This document shows positions 23,101 through 38,100 of a stretch of 64,000 nt of DNA, one piece after another (positions within the stretch are counted from its first letter, which is position 1; each line of letters opens with the position of its first letter). This DNA is from Mesaphorura yosii. Lineage: Eukaryota > Arthropoda > Collembola > Poduromorpha > Tullbergiidae. The notes under the pieces are model-generated. The model was not told the DNA's origin and made no database searches. It was given only the letters and a program-made list of their open reading frames with translations. Where the stretch lies: assembly GCA_009869945.1 (NCBI GenBank), contig WIXG01000091.1:1-64000 (forward strand), in the 5' to 3' direction. Position numbers and translations under genes: made by a program.

Positions 23101-26100
23101 CAGTATCGTATTTAATTTTAATGAGTCCCCGTTGTACAACAACAGCAACAATGTAACACAACGCGCTGTAACCGCAAAGACAACTAAAATAGCACAGCCA
23201 TGAAAACTTTCCTCGTGCTTTCGCTTTACTGAGCATAAAACGTTTTTATTTACATTATTACCAACGCGAACTTAAAAACAGGCAAGTTTCGCAAGTCGCG
23301 AGTTAAAATCATTTTCATTTTGAGTTTGTAGCTCATTAGGCATAAATGGGTCTTAACATAATTAGCGAGTATTGTACGGACACGAAATATTTATAAACAA
23401 AGGAAAAGTACGAAAACGAGCAGAAAAACTTCCCTTATAAAATCAATACAAGTATTGAAGAGTTTGGTAGTTTGGCTTTCGCCCAATACAATACTTATAA
23501 AATGCAGTGACAATATTGACTTACGTTATGTCTCCACGATACTTTTGTTATCCAGGGATTTGCTTTCACACTGCACTCAAAGTAAACGTCGGCTCCTTCG
23601 TGTATCTGCGACGAGTTGAGGGTGCTCCCAAGATCCAGACTCACTTGAGGGACGTCTGCAATGAAAACAAAAAAATGCGTGGATTAATAATACGATGCAT
23701 TTGCATTCACCACTTTCTTGTTTTATTGCACATTTTCACTTCTTTCCACAATTGCTTTCTCTTTGTGCTTTATATGCAAGCTCATTTTGTCATGCGGCCA
23801 AACAAGTTTAAATTGGGAAGTAATGCCAAGACAAGCAAACAGACGCCCAGGACATTATTGGCTCTCGATTGAATGATTTCTGCTTTAGAATTCACGATTT
23901 TGTTCCTGATGCAATAGAATGCTGTATTATGTCGAGTTCGGATAAATGTAGTTTTGAGGCTTCTTACTGTGTGATGGATTTGTTTCTTGGGCACAACAAA
24001 ACAGAACAAATGCGAGCGAGACGGGATCGGAGACAAAACTCAAAAGAAACCGGAAAAATTGACAGATAGACAGAATACTGCCACAAAACTAAACTTTATT
24101 CCTGCCTAACTCCGTGCTTTCGGAGCCTTTTCTGGAACTCTGCGTGGGGAGTTGTTTTTCAATACATTGCACGCACCGAAAAAATGAAAGCAATGTGATG
24201 TTATTTCTTTCTCCTTCCCTGAACAAGATTCACAAGTTTTTGGCATGGCAAGCCACTTTTCGGTACCGATTTGTCATTGCCCATTTCATCTGTCATGTCA
24301 GCCATCATCGTTCGCGGAAGGAGGGCGGAAACAAGCGAAGCATTAAATGCATCGAGTTTTGTGCTGTCTGATGAGGATCAACCATCAACGTGGGTGTGAG
24401 TTGCTGCTGGAGCTTCGCATTAGCTTTAGCTCTAGTAACATGAATATAGCTGCTATCATTGTTTTCGTGGCCGTAATCACGTGCGATTGGGTGAATTTGG
24501 GTCACAGGCAAGGCAGTGAAACAACAAACGGAAAAGCCTAGACATGAATCCTTCGCTCGTAACTAGAATAGGTATGCCGCAATATCAATTAAGATATGCT
24601 CGACTTCATTTTTAAATCCGTCGCTTTTCACTCGTTTTTTATTTTGTTTACATAAACCTTCCGCCTCAGAAATAAAATTCGGGCTCCCGACATGGCGGAC
24701 GCCTTAACACTTCATCCATTATGCGTATGCTTAATGTTAATGCTCGAGTCGTCGTCGTCTTCCCAGCGAAAGCACACATTCTTCATACTATGCTGCATTT
24801 TTGTAAGCATAAAGCATGGAGAATGAAATGCATAAATGAATGAATGCTCTTTTTTATTTGCAGGGATGAAGATGATAACGGTAAATACAAAAATCGGAGG
24901 ACTTAAAATCGCTCTGGATTTCGCCATGGAAGGTTCAGCGAGGGCACAGATATGCGAAAAAGAGCGAGGAACAAGAGAGGAAGTGCGTTATCATATCGTA
25001 TGGGGCTATAAACCGAAAGTCTCTCAACCTGTTCTTTTTCTCATGAATCAATTTTTGGTTCAATGCATATGAATGAATCTCACGCACTGTTTTCCAAACG
25101 CTAGCTCGCATTTTGGAGATGAGTACACGGCGGCCTAATGCGGAGACCATGTCGCCACTTTAGTTTAGAAACATTCATAAATAATATCTTCACTTATTGT
25201 GAGAAAAGGTGCGCTGCCACGCAGGTGACACGACAACTGGAACTGCCGGAGCCGACCGTTTGTACATGTGCTGTGCTTAGAAGATTCGTTTATATCAAAT
25301 GAAAAGAGGTCAACGGTAGCAACAAACACCGACGAGTGAGATGAAAAATTAGAGACTGGAGACTGACGGCATTTCTGTCGTGGCACAGGAGTACATTGTT
25401 CACTTAATTTATGAAGGTGTAATTCAGTTCAGCAAATTGGCAACACTTATTCCGGCTCTCTAGCATTTGAGCGGATAAAAAATTGTGAGCAGGACAAATG
25501 AACATCTTAAAAGCAAGGTCACAAAGTCCAATCAGTCAAATACTCCATCGCTGAGTCTACAAGCATGGAAGTGAGTGAGACAAGTTATGAAGACTGAAAG
25601 GAGAAATTGAAAGAGGAAACGCCAGTTGCCAGTTCGTGACAATAATTTGGAATACTACAAGATGGCCAAGCCTCAACACGGAGCTGACGGGGCACTGGCT
25701 GAAGCTCAGGAGATTTGATCAGTTTGAAAATTCTTGGAATACTAGAAATAAGAGCAAGAATACGATTTTCCATTCGATATAATAATACGCGAATGCAATG
25801 AGGGCAAGGTACGGGCAGTCTCGCAACTTGCAAGAAGACATTTGAGGCAGAAAAAAGTAATAAATGGATAATACGATTGGAATCAGACCACACAGTGCAC
25901 ACGACTTCGTCATAAAAGCACAAATTGATTCAAAAACCTCATAACCAGCTCAATTCCTTGCTTCTTGGTATTGTTATATTATATTTCTACAGGCCACGCG
26001 CAACTCGCATGAAAAGAAGTCTCAATCAAGTTGTCAGAGCTCAGATGGAACGAGGGACGTGAACAAGAAGTTAAATAAGAGAGACGAGGAAGTCTGAAAG

Positions 26101-29100
26101 AAGATTATTGTCCGCATCTCCAGCTTAATCATCTTTCGTCGTGCCTGAATGCCTGATTTCTTATTTAGTTACGTGCGCTGGCCTTTCCAAGACTGTGTAT
26201 CATCAATATGATCAAATAATTCAGCTTATTGGTCTCCGACCAAGATTGCGAATCTCGCTGCACATTCTACTTGTACCTTCGGTGATGGTTCTACCACTAC
26301 CGCAGTGTGAGACATTTGGTTCCCTTATTTATTTGCACAAATCAAGGCTAAAACACAGCGAGCCAATAACAAATTCTAATTACGAAACGACTGGACTTTG
26401 GTAGGAACAAATAAGCGCTCAAGCTTGCAGAGTTGTTCAACAGAAAGAAGCTTCGGCCAGTCCCATCATGCGGCAGTGGCCATACCGCGCACTGTCAATG
26501 TGTACAAGACCTATGCGAGAGAGAAGTGTGAAACGATTGTGATGGATTGCATTTGCCATGCATGGATGCCATGCTCAATGCTGAGGTTTGTAATTAAATT
26601 GCTGGATAGCGGAACTGTAATTAAATGCAGTTTCTGTCAGGCAATGTGCAAGTCTGCAGAGTGCCTGTCAGAAGCATGATCTTTGCACGGCAGTTTTGAT
26701 TGGTACGCCGTGTTCATGCAGGAAGCCCAAGAAATCTCACTTTTACCCGAAAACCGAAATCCGGTTTTGTAATACGTTTTTGAAAACTTACATTAATCTT
26801 GCTGTTTCACTTGCCACTTATGTACGTATGAGAGAAAAGAATGAAATTAGTTTGAGGTCATTATCGTTTCGTTCGAGATTATGTTATTTGTCTGTAGTTA
26901 CACAGAAATACTGCAGACAAATAAAACGTCAGATGCAAACACCTTTTCGGTGTTAATGAGATTGTTTGTGACGAATTATTGCAACTTTGCCAGTTGTTTA
27001 CCAAAAGCAAGTAAGTTTGACAAAATATTTTGCCAGTGAAATGGGAATCTTGTTGAGTGAATTACTCTTACGTACATTTATTACACACGAGATCAGCCGC
27101 GAATGCGCAGTTATTTTTCAGCAGCTACCGTCATGATTAATGCTAATCACAACCGAAAGGAATGTTTAGTAGCATTTCCGTGCTAAAAAGTTAAAGTAGT
27201 GTAAGTGAAAAGGTTCATGAACCTTGTCGTGATAAAAGAGACATTTTTGCCATGGTCGTGTTGGGCGGCTCGGATGCGAATTGTTGCCCAAGCTCGAGTT
27301 GCGATTGCGAATTATATAAAATGTGCTGAAACTGTGCAGAGTTTAAGATCGTGTGTCGTGTCGTGCAGCATCGCAGCAGGAAAACAAGTCCTTACTAAAC
27401 TAGTACAACTTTTTTCTCTTTTCTCAATCACAACAATAATACTACTCTATCCCTGATTTATTGAGGTAACTTTGGCGCCTCATGTCTTTGTCAGTGACAC
27501 CAATATTTTTAATTTCGTACAACACTCCATAAGCGACAGAGGCAGCCGGAATGCCGTGTGTTGGCTCTCACATGGTCGTTAAAACCAAGAGGTTAATGTC
27601 ATCTACCACGCTGCTCTGCTGTGCCGACTCACCACGCCAAGCGATTTACAATTTTTACTAGAAAATGTTGGCCCATGACAAAAGTATTGCACAGAGCACC
27701 AAGACGTTCGTTTAACTTAAGGCTGATGTGTAAGCAATTTGAATTCGCAAACATTTCGGCAATGCAATGGGATCGTGCTTGGCACCTCGAGGGTTGCTCG
27801 ATTCATTCATGCCCTAAACCAGACAGGAATTTTTCCGATGACCCTTTCGTTACATTACAAGATTTTATAACCAAATATGTAAAATTGAAGAAGGTATAAA
27901 AGAAAATACGGTTGCAGAAACTTGATCTCAGTACATGTTTACCAGTTGGAAGCTCAACATCTTTCAACAAGTATTGCATATTGCATTGTTAACCAGTTTC
28001 AAGACTCTACTCGACAGTCAGCACCACATTTTATTCATCATGAAATTGTAAGTTAAAGCCTTTACAGTTATGCAGGCGGGTACAGCGAAATTAATGATGT
28101 GCTTTTGCGCTGTGCAGCTTAATCTTTGCGGTTATACTTGCCATCACCATCGTATCCGCCATTGGAGCACCCACAACCGTCATTCCAGAGCAGGAAGTAC
28201 AAGACGATGCCACAGCTACTCCAGCAGCAGACGAGCCAGTGACGACTGAGGTGCCGGCTCAAGATGAAGTGCATTTTGATGAAGTCAAGGTAAGTTGCCC
28301 ATTCTGCGAATTGCATTCCCTAAATGTTTATAACTGATTTTCGTCATGTGTTTTTCTTCCAGAGCGCACCTGAAGAACCAATCAAGCCTACAGGTGTTCC
28401 TGAGGATAAGGAAGTCAACGTAATCTAATCTTTCCTGTAGCCACTTCTCTAAAATTACTTCCTACGGAATTCAAAGCATTTAAGCATTTTCTCACCATCA
28501 ACATGAATCGACGTTTCCTTTCTCTGTGTCCTCTACCATGTAAAATATTACTGAAGGCTGACTGTTATTTGACAACATATGTATTGTTAATTTCATAATA
28601 TGGAATAAATCAATCTATGAAATATTTTGAAGAGATAAGAATTCTGAAAGGTGCATTTTCAATAAACTACATTGAGAGTCAAAAGTGAACCAAAGATGGT
28701 TGGTCGATGACACATGCAACAGCCCTGACACGAGTTTGCCCTCAAATACTGACCCACATTGTTGACTTAACGCATGAATTCAACTGCTTACGCACTATAC
28801 TGTCAATTCCATTCAATTACACGCATAAACGAAAGAGAAATTAAGCAAGCTAAAAACAAAAGGGAAAACGCACCAGAATTCACAATTTACGACTTCGTAT
28901 GAGAATCGATGAAAAGCAGAAGACAAGATTTAAGAAAATGCATCTGGGCCTTGGGTTTAATTTATAACAATTTATGCTTGCACGTAAAACTGTGCTATTG
29001 CTTGGCTCATGGCGCTATCTTTTGCCTTGGCTTGACCAGCGTAATTTCTTCCACTCCATTCACCACTATTGAAAATTTCTTAAACTAGATTGCTACAAGG

Positions 29101-32100
29101 TGAAGTGAATGCAACCCGTAAGCTCCAGACTTCAGACCAGTATGTATAAGGTATAGAAACGTAGAATACGACTTGACCAAAGCCAAATTTAAAAACGACT
29201 GGCGAAAAAGAAGCAATTGAGCGAGGCACCGTGTACAGTCAGAGAATCTGCTGCAACTTTTCTGTAACGTACAAGATTTTGTTCGACCAATTTCCTCTTT
29301 ATTTTTCCTTCTCAATCGCCGATTTCACATTCGTGAATCTCAGAATCTGGATTCTATAGCACGGGTCACCCGCACGAGTGCGAGCCAGAAGGAAATAATA
29401 ATGGTCCGACCAATTGCATGGAAAATGTATATATTTTACAAGATTTCCTTGTAACACATTTGCTACAATTGTCATTTTATTTCTGTACAGTGCAGCCAGT
29501 GCATGCGTGGTCTTATTTAAAGTTCTAGTAGTCTGCACACGCTTTGTTACTCTTTCCGGTGGTCACTATTCACCAAACGGAGAGCAGCAACGAGTATGAT
29601 CGTTGTAACTTGTTTTCAGGCTATGCCGTATGAAATTCAAGTACGCAGCTCTAACCGAAGCGATGTCTTTCTCGTTCAAGATTTTTCGTCTTTCCTTCAA
29701 GTCATGCTGCTATATTGGATTACGTATTGTACCAAGATTCGATTTTTAGCAATAACAATGCAACTGGTTACGAGCACAATGGCGACAGCGACGAACCAAT
29801 AATACGTGCCATGGCACACACGGAACACTTGAACGACAAGAGCAGCGACAGTGCATGGATACCAATTCAATATAACGCCAAGTCGAAGTCGTTTCCTTCA
29901 TTACTGCATTTTGACTTCATTACGCGAGCTTTCACTTACCAAGCTTTCGCCTAAGCTTTTCTTCTCTAATCCAATTTCAAAGCACTTTGTACCGCGACAT
30001 GAGGAAAATTTACCAAACCATGATGATAACAACGCAGGAGTTGTCGAACAAGAAATGGCAAATCGTTGCACGTCACACGTAGCACAATGATAGGATTTTA
30101 GCCAGAAAACTTAATTATGTTTATGCATTTTCGTAGTTATTTGCAAAATTTTGAAGTTTCTTGGAACACATGCAGCATGTCGAACTTTACATCTCAATTT
30201 AATTGAGTGAAAAGTTTTGGCCTTTCATGCATGTCTTCAAGTCGTTCACATAACGCAGCTTTCAGTCTTCCTTGCTTGCAACATTTCAATTTTTACAAAT
30301 AAATTACAAGCAAAGAAAGTTAAGTTGAAAGTTTCGTAATTTGAGAAAAATGCCCAAATACAGAGCCGATGAACCGACAGGCCGATGAGCGACATGCGCA
30401 ACCGGAGCGGCGATTGTAACAATGCGGAAGACGAATGGAAAGGTAAAAATGAAAAGGCAAACGGGACCCTGCGATAACTTTATCAAAGTTTATGATTTAT
30501 TTTGAACCATTTCTCAATTTTTTGTAGTGCGCTGGCAAGAAGTTTGCAACCTGGTTTCTCGAAATGTGCGCTTTGTACCTTTGCTTGGTCTGAATCAAAC
30601 TTTCTTCTCGCGAAATCCATTAGTCTCAATTTAAATAAAATATGTTTGGACCAAACATGACGGCAGCGTAATAAATGCTCAGCACAAACCCACGTCATGT
30701 GTACCAGGAATTGAACAGCCTTACAGAAGAATCTCACAAAGTACAAATGGACTTACAATGAATGTTCATCTTCCACCCGTCCTGCAGCGAACTTCCATGA
30801 ATGAGTGGATTTTCCGCACGACAGGAGAGGAGTTTGCCACTGTCTTCGATGGTGGGGGTGTAAGTGAGGGTGCTGGTTGTCAGATTCCCGTCAGCACTCG
30901 TCTGCAAACAGAAAGAGTGACCAATTAATCTGCATAAACTTTTGAAATTCACTGCCAAATAAATCTCGCCATCAAAAATATAAAATATTTCATTCGCAGC
31001 GGCACGGCGTGAAAAGCCATGAGTCGTGAATTGTAACGCCAGCATTATGAATTTGACAATTTATAGCTTGTTGACACAAAGTATGAAGAGCTCCGATTTT
31101 TCACTTGAGACTTAAAAATGATATTCAAAAAGTTTGTGCTGAGCTCCATGCAGCAAGCGCGTCAAAGTTTTTTAATTTGAAATGACAGAAAACTCTCACT
31201 AACATTGGAAACGCAAAAAGTTGTACGAAAAAGTTGCGGCCGTATTATTTAAGTAGTGAGAAGAGTACAATGAATGGATGAAAAAGATAATTATAGTTCC
31301 TAATTAATGCTAAAATAGAGAGGCTGGAAAAGTTGCATGATCTCTGGCTGCACCACGCATTGAATACCATTAAACTGAATCCTTCTACTTTACGACGAAG
31401 CTGCCTAATTTGCAGCACTTTCACAGTCAAACCAGCGAGCAACCCTACGAGAATATTCTTCAAAAACAGAATTTTTCAAGGCTTCTCGAAATTTTTTGCA
31501 TGACAAACCCATCCATTTCATTTCCCTACTTTTGAAGTTCTTTTTCTCATGCAACAAGCATTACTGATATTTAACATGATAATTTGCAGCTCGAGCCGCG
31601 TAATGTGCATTTGAAAGTCTTATAATTTCGTTATATTGTGCCTCGGAAAATCTCCACGGGATGTTCGTAGCGCTAATTTGAACAAAGGGGAAGATAAAAA
31701 AAAGTCGTGGATTATAATTTAACATTTCAAAAATAGCTTCTCTGGCTGTGAACTCGAGTTACTTGTAAATTGACGCTTCGTTGAGTAAGCACAAATTATG
31801 CAAAGCGCGCTGGTTGAGAAGAACGCTAGGTTGCTTCCACACTGCGTTAATTTGTTCATCGAGGTCGTTTTTGTGAAGGAAACTCTATGTCTGAATCTGG
31901 ACCCGGACGTTTGGTTTAAAAATTGGCACAGGAGATCAAAACCCGAAAATAGATACGAAGCAGCATAAAACATTCACAATTGCAGCCATAAATTGTGACT
32001 TACGATCTCTTTGTGTGATTTGAGGCGGGTATCGCCTCGCCACCAAGTCATTACTGCAGGAGGTCGTGCGCCTGTTGATTGACATTTGATGCTGTAGACC

Positions 32101-35100
32101 ATGTCGGCGGATAATGGCATCTTACTCTCCAGAAGTCTCACTTCAAGTGGCCGAACTATAAACATAACAATAAAAATGCCATAACAGATTAGTAAATATT
32201 AAATTATTTGTAGCGAGAGGGTGGCGAACAAATTGTCTGTGAGACTGATTCGCTTCTGATGCACTAAAACTTCTTTCCCTCCAAAAGCACAAGAGGAAAG
32301 TAGAAAAGCATTCAATGGTCATAATGCCAATTTCCTCAACATCGCGGCCGACTCCTGAATATCCGCCTTAACCGCTCCTTGCGAAACAGCTTTCTGAGGA
32401 ATCAATCAAGCGAAAGGTCCGAGAGCTTTCAATGAAAATGGAAACACCCGAATTTGATTTTTGGGGTTGCAGGCGCAATCGAGGAACGAACTTTTTATTG
32501 CAGTCATTTTCCATTACAAAATATTCCCTTCCTTTCTCCGGTTTTCAGATTTTCATCTGTTTTATTATGTTGTTATTGTTAGTACCACTCTTGCCAAGAA
32601 TACAAATGACTGCCGGCCGTCAGTCCTCGATTCGTCTTGGCTCCTATCCCTGTCTTCCTCCGTCCGCCGTCCTCGCATTTTTGGCATTGGCGTTTACGCA
32701 TTTACGAGATAATATATTTTATAATGTATAAATTGCTAGATTGCTTGTAAATAAAAAGAAGTCAATTCCGATTTTTATATCAGTTTTACGACTTAAAAAA
32801 TTACCAACATTTTTAATCAACTGTTTATTGCCTTTTCGGTGGACACCACGCACAATCTCTTCGAGGGTGGCATCTCTTTTTATTTCCAGTCTTTGTCTTG
32901 AGGATTTGTACTGACGCATTTCTCCAGGCTTCGGTTCGCCTCCAAGAGAAAAAATTCCAGTTAGCTCAGTGTTTTTATGCTTGGACAAAATACATTAAAA
33001 CGTGCTAACAGTAGTCACTTGTGTAAGTACTCGTGAACCATTGAGTATGATTTATTGGAGTGGTTAAGGATTTATGAAGGAGAAAGCCACTACTAACTAC
33101 TACTCGACTCGAATGCTCGAGAGAAGAGTATGAGCTCTGCATCAAACATGTTTTCACCATGTTTTGCCGCTGCTGCTGCTCGTTCTCGTCCTCTTTCACA
33201 CGACTAAAATCCCACCTACACTTACCAGTTGCCCGTCTTTTGTAAAAGACTTTCACTATTTTTTGCCGGCTCGGCACACTGTGGAGAAATCCATAATTTT
33301 TTCTCCTTCCGCTCATCATTCACGTAAATATTACAAACGTGTATCCATTCGCATATGCACTTAATGGTCTCGGTAACATACATTATAATAAGAACACGTA
33401 ATCCACTTATGTGTACTAAACCATGGGGTACTTTCTTACATTTTACTCGTCGCTCCATGCCGAGGTCTGTTTTCTCTAAATTCATGCCAGGCAAGTAAAA
33501 ATGCCACAAAAGACAGAAGGCGAAAAGAACGCAAAAAACATAAATGTTCATTGGTCTATGCTTCTTGCCGCGCCGCGCCACGCCGCCCTACGACTCTATG
33601 CTGCTGCTGAGCTGCAGATTACGATGTTCCACATGTGCGATTTTGTGGACCATAATAATAATAATTCCGTCATTCCAAGAAACAATGACCGCCTGCATGA
33701 TGCTGTTATTGTTTCTGTATCGAGTTATTGTGGCATGGCATCATACTTATCTTCTGCTTCATTTATCGCAACATTTTATACGCACAATGGACTTGTTTAC
33801 TGTCTCAAAATGCTCGGTCTAGACTTCGTCTCATCCAGCGACGAGCGTTATTGAAAGGTATGAAATGTGAAAACACATTGACATGCTGGCACACTGTCAC
33901 AAGAACACTTGAGTCGCAGTCGGCTGGGAGCGGCAGAGATAATTTAATTCAGCATTAACACATTTACATAATACAATTTCCTGTCCATCCGCAGACTAAA
34001 CCAGGCTTCCAATGACCAGAACCACAAAGCACGCTTAGCTTGTAAATGTTATGCTGCCCGAGAATTGCCAAGGCGCATAACTCTCGAGAATCTCGCATGA
34101 CATTTACTTGAAGTAATGTGATTTTCTTGGCAAGCGACTGTCCCTCACCCGTCCCTGCCGTCATTTGTCCATGACTCATAAATATTACGCTTATCGCATC
34201 AGAGCTTTTTCGTTTTCCCGCTTGAGTTATTGAAAATGCATTTCGCTTGAGTACAACAATGGAGTGCTGAGTGAAAGCTATCGTTCTATGGTGGCGGACT
34301 GCGCGGACAAGAGTGATACACATAATCATTTGGCAACCGAAAAAGTGGGACATGCCTTCTCCGTCAAGTGTTCCGAATAAAATTCAAGTGGACTTATGCG
34401 GTTGATGCCAAGAGTTTGCGGTTGCTGAAGTCAAGCATTTTGAATATAAAAATGACGTGAAATATTTGGTTTGTTCATTGGTTCCAAAGAAAGGTAGCAT
34501 GCTTGTACGGCTGAATTTCATCCACCTTTAAAGCATTTTGTACAAGGTTCTCTGGTTTGCGCATATCGCAGCCTCGAATTTTACAAACTGCGAATGCATA
34601 TTCAAATTTTCAGAAGAACAGTCTGTCTATTTTATAGCCTGTTAACTTCGAAGAAGCTTGCGTCAGCGTGCTTATCGAATAAGTTCCGCATTGAAGCAAT
34701 AAAATTTATCTCTTTTTCATATGGACATCGCTATGCGTTTAGAAAGTGCGAGCGTCAATACATGGAGCAAGACTGTCGAGCCGACTTCGACCACTGTAAG
34801 GCATTCAAATTCTAGAGGGCAGTTAAATGGCTGCTGAAGTGTAAAATATTGCATGAAGAATGTTATTCCTGCGATATTGGTGCGGCAACCTATCGCATGC
34901 TCAATGCTCGGACATTTTAAATTGGTTCGTCAAATATTATTGACGTTTGCAAGTCGTGTGCCAAGCCCTGATTGACTGTGAACGTTTGTCTTTGTCTTTG
35001 ACCGGACACTGCCCCTCCGAAAAGGATGGTATTGCTTATTTGGCATGAAGCTCGTCGAAAGGTATGAAGCTCATCTCGCAACTAAAGTGTTTTGGAATTT

Positions 35101-38100
35101 TAGAAACTTTCAACTTAATCTCATTTGGTGCAAACTACTTTTAATCACAGCGTGCGACCAGCGTGGAGAGTAACACAACTACAGCACGCACAAGTTGGTT
35201 GTATAGAAAGTTCAGAGTTCCGGTGGTGTGTTGGATACGGGTTCTCTTGTGTAATTTTGGAAAAGTAATGTAAATTGTAGATCATAATTTGGTTTCCATT
35301 CTTCTCTAATCTCGCTGCACTGCATCTCCGACCAGGCTGAGACCGTGCCTTTCCGGATCTTATTAGAAACTTTTGCCGTGCCTTGCCATGCCATGAAAGT
35401 GTTGCTGTAACGTTTCAAAGTTCATTACGCTCCTGGAGAGTGTACATGTACAACAGCTAACTTGTGCAGTGCTTCTTCAGTTCGATAGTACTCACAAATG
35501 GCTTTCACTATAACGGAGGTAACTAGATTAGATACAGACCCTCGGTTCGGTATGGAACATGTCACAGTCAGTAGCCTTGGCGCGTTGCTGCTGCATAGAA
35601 TCTCTGAGGAAAACCTTCCCTGTCGCCTGCTGCCTTTTCTTTACACAGATTCAAGCCTGACAACTCACAACTCAATATGGGTTTTGTAAACTTAGAAGTC
35701 AGAAATTAAGGCAGGCTCTGGAAATATGACATGCATCATGCGCCGTATACACTAATGTGCAATTGGCATGGTTGAATTCGCTGAATATTGTGTACGGAAA
35801 TGTCAAATTGAGTGAAAGGCCGGAAACTGTCATATCCCTCCGTTTCCTTCATCTCTTTCCTATTCGAATTTTGTATTGCGGAGATTCGCCCGCTCGGCAA
35901 GACTGCATGACTCAGTTTTTGTTGATGAATAAATCGGAACTTCAGGGTTTTCAAAATGCTGGCGATTAAAATGATGCTCGATTTTTGTTTGTTGTGATAG
36001 GTCTGGAATTCTTGGACTAATTACAGATCTTAGTTAACTGATTGAGTTCGCAAGATTTCTAATGTGAAGAGCTTTTATTGGCGAAAAAGGAATAAGATTG
36101 CGTCGATATTCTCAATGGACCCAATCCCTCCGTAATACAGTGATTCACATAAGCGCGCCATTAAAAGTCATTTTCACCCACTTTCTCCTTACGTAATGCT
36201 AACGAGCGTACGCCTCCAACTTGCGAGCAGAAGATAGGCGCTCGAATTTATGTTATATGGTGTATCGCATAAGTTCGAAAATGATACGGGTGCAGCCTCA
36301 GCTCGATTCCGTCCTTCCATATATTCAAACAAGTCTTCATTTCGTTAACTTTGCGCCTGACTCAAATTGTCGTGATAGATGCTGGGCGAAAATGCTACAG
36401 AGCGGAACAGGCATCTTTACACGATGCACGACACTTATTTTTCGGGAAAAGAAAATTGAGTGTACCTTTTTAAACCGCCTTTGAAGAACTTACGCTCTGA
36501 ATAGGAAGAATCCGAGCCGGCGCTCGCGTGACACATGCACATAAATACGCATCGGAGATGAAATGATTTGAATGAAAATAGAAAAATAAAACGAAGTGCC
36601 ACTTTTGCTTGTCAAATGACAGAATCCTATTTCATGCGCCTAGTTTACGTGAATTTTCTGCACGTTTTTCTTTCTGTTTTTAAAATTTACTTGTTTGACT
36701 ACGTCGACTCGTGAAAATCCAGACTGACGTTAAATAACCTGAAACATCGCGCCTGAGATTTTGTCTCGCTCTCGCGAATCTGCGCCCCAGATCCAGTTCC
36801 CAGTTCTCAGAATTTATGGGATTCGTTCTGGGTTCGCGAAATCTCAGCGCCCTCGCCGCTCTTTCTCATGCGCCCATGGCTGGAACGCGAAAGCCAGAAG
36901 AGATTACTTAAGCACGACGTAATACAGGCCAAACAAGTCCTATAAACCAGAACACCCGCTCATTTGTGAGCATTTGCGCGAGTAAATTCTTATTTCTTTC
37001 CGTAGCATTAAGCCTGTTGATGACGGATGCCTGTCTCCAAGAAACAGCCACTAAGCACAAAGATGAATTATTCCGGTTTATTTACTTATTGGGTTAAAAA
37101 ATAAGTTCCCTTCCTTCCTTCTTCTCCACTGCTTCACTTGCATTGCATCTTGTCAGACTGCCGGAGCCCATCCCATCATCATACTAGTAAGTAACAGTTT
37201 GAAATTCTTTTGTACAATTTTTTGCAAACGAATGGATGATGGAAAAAGAACATTTGTGCTTCATGTTTTCTGTCTGCTGCAGATAATTCAGCTCCCAAGT
37301 ACGCTCCTTAGACAAGTGGAAATAAGAACAAGTTGCAGAATTTAAACATTTTATGCTCACAAATAAAAATAGAATTTATCTCGTCTGGAAACCAACTCCA
37401 CAGAATAATCAGTTTCAGTCAATTTTTTATATTTCCATTTCAATCGTCAAGTCCCAAACAGGCTTTCTAAAGTTTCGCGATTAGCAGCAGCAGAATGGAA
37501 GACGTCAGCAAAAATTCGTATGGGATAAAGTTTAAATATTTCAAACATAAAACAGATAGTCCAGGAACGAGGGTGGAGACTCCCTCAATTCAGTTTCTCA
37601 ATGATTTAGGATATGTCCACGAGATCCTTTCTGGCGTCTCCACTTCTTATCGCCATCGAGTATTCAAAAGATGCAAAAAATTCTGATATTCAGCTCACTT
37701 ACAACTACAATTTGCGCGAAAAGTATTAACGCAGTTGCAGTTACTCTTTCCGGTTCGCAACTCAGAAATTAGTCTAATATGACTGAAATGCACGTACTGC
37801 ATTAAAATTCAGCATAATAACAAAAGGAAGCCATGTTATATTTATTCTTAAAGTATGAGACCTACCGCTGAGTTTTCAATGCTTCTCGCGAGTTTTCTGT
37901 TCGCTTTCACAACGCTAAGAAAAGCCTGCTTTCACTAATTTTACTTTCTCCACGTGTAAATTTTCTTTTAAGTACACCACCGCCGAGCTTCACCACGAGT
38001 AAAAGAAAAATTCTCATCGCCCACTGTGAAAATTGATTCAAATTTCTTTTCTTTTTGTGATACACGTCCACCATTCACGTTTCGGAGAGGAAAATTATGA

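Larger units (their letters stand above)
23656..30756 (-). other. Large intron of gene B containing a nested gene
   Basis: A roughly 7.1-kb phase 1 intron between Ig3 and Ig4. The plus strand carries a complete small secreted-peptide gene (28040-28428 with promoter and polyA signal) and a doubtful 33-codon secreted-like frame at 24440-24541. The rest shows nothing I recognise. Confidence 0.75.
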
